Shown here one piece after another: positions 60,082 through 64,000 of a stretch of DNA of 64,000 bases. Below the pieces are notes generated by a model. That model was not told the DNA's origin, searched no databases, and saw nothing but the letters and a program-made list of their open reading frames with translations. The stretch covers positions 3,472,001 to 3,536,000 of the forward strand of contig OZ244909.1 of NCBI GenBank assembly GCA_965221725.1, read 5' to 3'. The position numbers and the translations under genes are program-made. This DNA is from HK1 sp965221725 (lineage in GTDB: Bacteria; Pseudomonadota; Gammaproteobacteria; HK1). How positions within the stretch are numbered: position 1 is the first letter of the stretch; every line of letters begins with the position of its first letter.

Positions 60082-60291
60082 GTGAAGACCCTGAAGCAGG
60101 CGTGTATCCCCCGTCCCAGCACCTTCGATCCCACGCGCCGGGACACGGTGCTCGACCTGTCCGATCTGATTGACGGTCGCATCGACCCGGACGAGTTCTT
60201 CGCCGTCGCTTCATTGGAAATCGAGCATTGGCGCGAAGAGGCTGCTGCCGCGCGCATCCTGGCCGGAGCGGTGGAGAATGACCATGTCTGA
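60082..60291 (+). pseudogene. N-terminal remnant of a DUF499-type ATPase (probable)
   Basis: 69 aa from GTG 60082: MKTLKQACIPRPSTFDPTRR, then DTVLDLSDLIDGRIDPDEFF. This start is familiar from large DUF499-type ATP-binding proteins of defence loci, which continue with EENYVTEGM and a P-loop. Here it changes to AVASLEIEHWREEAAAARIL and stops. It may be a deletion remnant or a small standalone protein; family recognition is from memory. Confidence 0.4.
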
Positions 60292-60443
60292 ACGGCGGAG
60301 ATCGCTTGCTCGGCTCGTCGTGCAACGAGACGGGTGAGCCCGCATGTCCGGGAAGATTTCCATCGAATGAACCGAGAGCACTCCGAACGCAAATCCATGT
60401 TTGATGGTTTCATCCAGTGTGGGATTGAAACAGGAGGGAGATT

Positions 60444-63140
60444 TTGAGTAAGCATGATCCGATCGGGGCCGCACTTGATCTCTCGGCAGGAGCAGAGTTT
60501 TACCGGTGTGCGTTACAGGTCAACCCGCATCATTATTCGGAAACCTACCGAGGTCGGTCATCCGTACTCGACGAAGCGGGTTATGTCAGCGCGCTGGTCG
60601 GCAAGGCGGAGGATCTCGGAATTACGGTGCTGGCCGTGACGGATCACAATCATGTGGGTGGAGTTGATGGAATTCGGTCCGAGGCACATAAGCGCGGTAT
60701 CCATGTGTTTCCGGGGTTCGAGCTGTCCTCGACCGAAGGAATTCATGTGCTCTGCCTTTATCCGCTGACGACGACCGTGGATGAGCTGGGGCGGTACCTT
60801 GGCGAATTCGGGATTCGCGCAACGAAACCTTCGAGCAGCCTCTGCGACAAGTCATTCGTGGATCTGATCGCATTGGTACGTAATCAAGGCGGCATTTCGA
60901 TTGCCGCGCACGTAGAGAACGACAGCGGATTGTTTCGGGTGCTTCAAGGGCAGTCCAGAATCCAGGCTTGGCAAGACGAGAATCTCCACGCCATTCAGAT
61001 TGGAGGCTCGGTGCAGGATCTGCCGATCGACGTTCGACGAATCGTCCGGAATCAGGATCCCGAATACGCCCGGGCACACACGCCCGAAGCGGACCTCGCC
61101 ATCGCGGTGGTGAACGCCGCCGATGTGGCATCTCCCGAAGACTTGGCGAAGCCATCGGCTACATGCTGGATCAAGATGTCCGAAGTCGGCATCGACGGCT
61201 TGCGGCAAGCATTCCTCGATCCCGGATCACGGATTCGATTGCATGGTCAGCCCCTTCCGGAGGAGCGTTCCGAACTGGTCGCGATGGGATGGCAAGGAGG
61301 TTTCCTGGACGGTGCCGCGTTCCGCTTCAATTCGAACCTGAATGTCTTGGTGGGTGGCCGTGGTGCCGGGAAGTCGACGGTGATCGAAAGTCTGCGTCAT
61401 GTGCTCGACCTGCAACCCTTGGGAGAGGAAGCTCGGACAACTCATTCGGGAATAATTCGGAACGTGCTTCGAAGCGGCACGAAGGTGTCGCTCCTCGTGC
61501 GTTGTCATCGCCCAAGTCTGCGGGAATACCGGATCGAGAGGACAATCCCGAATCCTTCCGTCGTGCGCGATGCGAAGACGGACAGCGTGCTGAATCTTGC
61601 TCCGACGGACGTCTTTGATGGCGTCGAGATCTACGGCCAGCACGAGATCTCGGAGCTCGCCAGGAGCCCGGAGAAGCTGACCCGACTGCTTGGACGTTTC
61701 GTTGAGAAGGATGATTCCGCTGTTGCCCGAAAGCGGGAATTGCATCGGGAGCTTGAACGTTCGCGCGGTCGGATGCTTGCGATTCGCAAAGAACTGAAAG
61801 ACGTCAAGGAACAATTGGCTGCCTTGCCGGGACTCGAGGAGACACTCAGGCGGTATCAGGCAGCAGGCCTGGAGGAGGATCTCAAGGAGCAGAGCCTGTT
61901 GGTGCGGGAAGAGCGTGTGCTCGATACCATACCCGAGCGCGTGCAACCCTTCCGTTCCTGTCTGGCCGAGTTGCGGCAGGAACTGCCGATCGAACGCACT
62001 TTTTTGTCGCCCAGGGCGTTGGAAGATCTCCCCGGGAAGCACATCCTGTCGGCCGCCGACCCGGTCCTGAAGCAACTGAACTCGGATCTGGAGAAGATCG
62101 CGCAGGATCTCGACAATGCGCTGGTCACTGCGGATCGTGGAATCCAGGCCATCCAGGAACGCTTCGAAGTGCGCAGGGTCGAGGTACGGGCCGCGTACGA
62201 GAAGAAACTTCGGCAGCTTCAGAAATCTCGAATCGATGGCGAGGAGTTCATCCGGCTTCGTCGTCGGATTGAAGAACTGCGTCCACTCAAGGATCGACTG
62301 TCGGTCTTGGGTCGCCTGGAAGCGGAGCACGGAGTAAGCCGCCGGAACCTGCTGGTCGAGTGGGAGGAGACAAAGGCCGAAGAGTTTCGGATGCTCAAGC
62401 GTGCCGGAAAGCGCGTTACCCGAAAACTCGAGGGACGTGTCCGGGCGCACGTCGAGTTCGGCGGCAACCGGGAACCCCTGTTTCAGCTCCTGAGGGGTGG
62501 GGTCGGCGGGCGCTTGTCCGAGGCGATCAACGTTCTCCGACAGACCGAAAACCTGTCACTGCCTGCGTTCGTGCAGGCCTGTCGCGAAAGCGCGGATACG
62601 CTTGTGGTCGAGTTCGAGATACCGAGTGCTCAAGCGGAGCGTCTGGCAAATTGCCCCGAAGTGACTCTCATGCAAATCGAGGAGCTGGACCTGCCATCAA
62701 CCACAAGCATCGAGCTCAATACGGCGCCGCTACATGATCCGGAGAACTGGCAGAAGCTCGATCAGCTCTCCACGGGCCAAAAGGCGACCGCTGTGCTGCT
62801 GCTCCTGCTGTTGGAGTCCGACGCCCCGCTCGTCGTCGATCAGCCGGAAGACGATCTGGACAACCGCTTCATCACGGAAGGAGTCGTACCGCGTATGCGC
62901 GAAGAGAAGCGGCGGCGCCAGTTTCTCTTCTCGACCCACAACGCGAATATTCCGGTGCTCGGGGATGCCGAGCTCATCCTGGGTCTCAGTGCGTCAGGCG
63001 AGGCGGATGCGGGTGGCGCGAAGATCGCCCCGGAACACATGGGAGCCATCGATACTCGATCCGTTCGGGAACTCGTGGAAGAGTTGCTCGAAGGGGGTGA
63101 GGACGCATTCGAACGGCGGCGTCGCAAATACGGCTTTTGA
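60444..63140 (+). CDS. TrlF-type PHP-phosphoesterase/SMC-like ATPase
   Basis: 898 aa from TTG 60444, with CAGGAGGGAG 9 nt upstream. The N-terminal PHP domain has NPHHYSETYRGRSSVLDEAG, TVLAVTDHNHVGGVDGIRSE (DHNH metal motif), FPGFELSSTEGIHVLCL and ISIAAHVEN. The ATPase domain has GGRGAGKSTVIESLRHVLDL, a long coiled coil (~400-600), signature LSTGQKATAVLLLL and Walker B PLVVDQPEDDLDN with FSTHNANIPVLGDAE. This is the SMC/Rad50-type head joined to a PHP nuclease/phosphatase. It probably forms a two-gene unit with the AlbA_2 gene 9 bp downstream. Confidence 0.88.
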   Translation: MSKHDPIGAALDLSAGAEFYRCALQVNPHHYSETYRGRSSVLDEAGYVSALVGKAEDLGITVLAVTDHNHVGGVDGIRSEAHKRGIHVFPGFELSSTEGIHVLCLYPLTTTVDELGRYLGEFGIRATKPSSSLCDKSFVDLIALVRNQGGISIAAHVENDSGLFRVLQGQSRIQAWQDENLHAIQIGGSVQDLPIDVRRIVRNQDPEYARAHTPEADLAIAVVNAADVASPEDLAKPSATCWIKMSEVGIDGLRQAFLDPGSRIRLHGQPLPEERSELVAMGWQGGFLDGAAFRFNSNLNVLVGGRGAGKSTVIESLRHVLDLQPLGEEARTTHSGIIRNVLRSGTKVSLLVRCHRPSLREYRIERTIPNPSVVRDAKTDSVLNLAPTDVFDGVEIYGQHEISELARSPEKLTRLLGRFVEKDDSAVARKRELHRELERSRGRMLAIRKELKDVKEQLAALPGLEETLRRYQAAGLEEDLKEQSLLVREERVLDTIPERVQPFRSCLAELRQELPIERTFLSPRALEDLPGKHILSAADPVLKQLNSDLEKIAQDLDNALVTADRGIQAIQERFEVRRVEVRAAYEKKLRQLQKSRIDGEEFIRLRRRIEELRPLKDRLSVLGRLEAEHGVSRRNLLVEWEETKAEEFRMLKRAGKRVTRKLEGRVRAHVEFGGNREPLFQLLRGGVGGRLSEAINVLRQTENLSLPAFVQACRESADTLVVEFEIPSAQAERLANCPEVTLMQIEELDLPSTTSIELNTAPLHDPENWQKLDQLSTGQKATAVLLLLLLESDAPLVVDQPEDDLDNRFITEGVVPRMREEKRRRQFLFSTHNANIPVLGDAELILGLSASGEADAGGAKIAPEHMGAIDTRSVRELVEELLEGGEDAFERRRRKYGF

Positions 63141-63149
63141 GGTGGTGCG

Positions 63150-64000
63150 GTGACAAAGACAGAACTTCGTGAGCTGATCGCGAACATGGAAAACTCCGGC
63201 GTCGAGTGCAAGGACGATGCGACGACCGATCTGCGCAAGCTGGCGAAGGAGTTGGTCGCATTTGCCAACCTTCAGGGAGGAAGTGTCCTTCTGGGGGTAG
63301 ACGACAACGGGAATGTGCTGGGGCTCAAGAGATTTGATCCACCAACCCGGACGGATGCTGAAGACGGTGAGCGACGCACCTATCAGCGGCTCGAAGAGTG
63401 GGTGATGCAGGCATGCCGCGACAAGATCCGTCCCGAAATTGTCCCGTACTTCGAGGTCATTCGAGATGTCGAGCCTGGGCGCGACGTAGCTGTCGTTCAG
63501 GTGGAACGCGGTTGGGATGTGCATCATGTCTGGCACAACCACCATCGCACATACCATGTCCGAGTCGGTAGCACGAGCCGGGAAGCAAGCCCGGAAGAGC
63601 TGGCACGATTGTTTCAGCAACGGGGTATTCTGCGCCCGGAACTGCGACCCGTGTCCGGAACCTCGATTTCCAACCTGGATCGCCGTCGGTTGAGAGATTA
63701 CCTCGATCAGATCAGAGGCCAGGATGTCCCTCCTTCAAGTCCTTCTGCGCAATGGCGAGAGAGCGTGGAAGCGTTGGCCAGAGTCCAAGTGGAAGAGTGG
63801 GTCAGGGACGAACCAGAGGTCTGGCCCGGAGATGAGATGGAAAGGCAGTGGAGGACGCTCGTCGAGGACCAGGAACGAGAGTGGCATGAGGCGCAGGAAG
63901 CCGAATGGGAATCGCTTCTGGTCAACACCGAGTTGCTCGACGACGGCAACCGCCGAGCCGCGACCGTTGCCGGTCTGATGCTCTTCGGCAAGAACCCCAG
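63150..64000 (+). CDS. Schlafen AlbA_2-domain ATP-binding protein, 3' end cut by window
   Basis: 283 codons from GTG 63150; the frame is open at the window end. The N-terminal AlbA_2 (Schlafen AAA_4) domain has VECKDDATTDLRKLAKELVA and FANLQGGSVLLGVDDNGNVL. It continues with YHVRVGSTSREASPEELARL, the usual end of this domain. A charged Glu/Arg/Trp-rich linker (DEMERQWRTLVEDQEREWHE) leads to TVAGLMLFGKNP, typical before a RecG-like C-terminal part. Family proteins are linked to defence and RNA cleavage. Confidence 0.85.
   Translation, partial: MTKTELRELIANMENSGVECKDDATTDLRKLAKELVAFANLQGGSVLLGVDDNGNVLGLKRFDPPTRTDAEDGERRTYQRLEEWVMQACRDKIRPEIVPYFEVIRDVEPGRDVAVVQVERGWDVHHVWHNHHRTYHVRVGSTSREASPEELARLFQQRGILRPELRPVSGTSISNLDRRRLRDYLDQIRGQDVPPSSPSAQWRESVEALARVQVEEWVRDEPEVWPGDEMERQWRTLVEDQEREWHEAQEAEWESLLVNTELLDDGNRRAATVAGLMLFGKNP

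Noticed and set aside
1..64000. tRNA, rRNA, riboswitch or tmRNA genes
   Set aside because: No tRNA-like cloverleaf with TTCRA and CCA context, and no conserved rRNA or riboswitch core, was noticed. A covariance-model scan would be needed to exclude them.

Overview
The window is GC-rich (roughly two thirds G+C), densely coded DNA from a Gram-negative bacterium. Periplasmic binding proteins with signal peptides, the AapJQMP amino-acid transporter and methanesulfonate monooxygenase genes point to Pseudomonadota (alpha or gamma). There is no rRNA, tRNA or other marker gene to place it further. Many importers for osmolytes, peptides and sulfonates, together with many toxin-antitoxin-like pairs and broken genes, would fit a host-associated or marine organism, but that is inference.

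Layout. 1-13 kb: a membrane coiled-coil protein (cut by the window edge), an amidohydrolase, surE, a higBA module, an amidase, an MFS transporter and a five-gene peptide-type ABC importer. 13-26 kb: an aspartic-protease-like protein, the aapJQMP operon, a truncated BKACE gene, an Fpg-family DNA glycosylase with a finger lacking cysteines, a second amidase and a glycine-betaine/choline importer (proX-proV-fused proW). 26-43 kb: an accessory island described below. 43-47 kb: an nfeD/nfeD/floA membrane-microdomain operon. 47.8-59.6 kb: a sulfonate locus with xsc, methanesulfonate monooxygenase genes msmDCBA, a PanB-like gene and a binding protein with two permeases and two ATPases. 60-64 kb: a second defence-like locus with a TrlF-type PHP-ATPase and a Schlafen/AlbA_2 ATP-binding protein that runs off the window.

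The most unusual part is 26.7-39.3 kb. It holds a tandem AAA+ ATPase, a membrane-anchored J-domain protein, a TerB-like protein, a protein of about 1,091 aa with two dynamin-like GTPase domains, a third dynamin-like GTPase, an LRAT-fold protein, an EcsC-family protein and a WYL regulator. The genes from 30304 to 39344 lie on one strand with short gaps or overlaps. Three of the upstream regions share a promoter-like element, in one case with a 12-C spacer. I propose a membrane-remodelling stress or anti-phage system. Here it looks damaged: an ISAs1-family element (31642-32872, 10-bp target duplication) splits the double GTPase, a UGA interrupts the EcsC gene, and a 1-nt shift interrupts the AAA+ gene.

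The sulfonate locus fits import of C1/C2 sulfonates, oxygenolytic C-S cleavage by MsmABCD, and sulfoacetaldehyde processing by Xsc. Its two main transcription units share a two-block upstream element at nearly the same distance from their start codons. The importer's binding-protein gene has a frameshift at a GGGG run, as does the AAA+ gene, so consensus error must be excluded.
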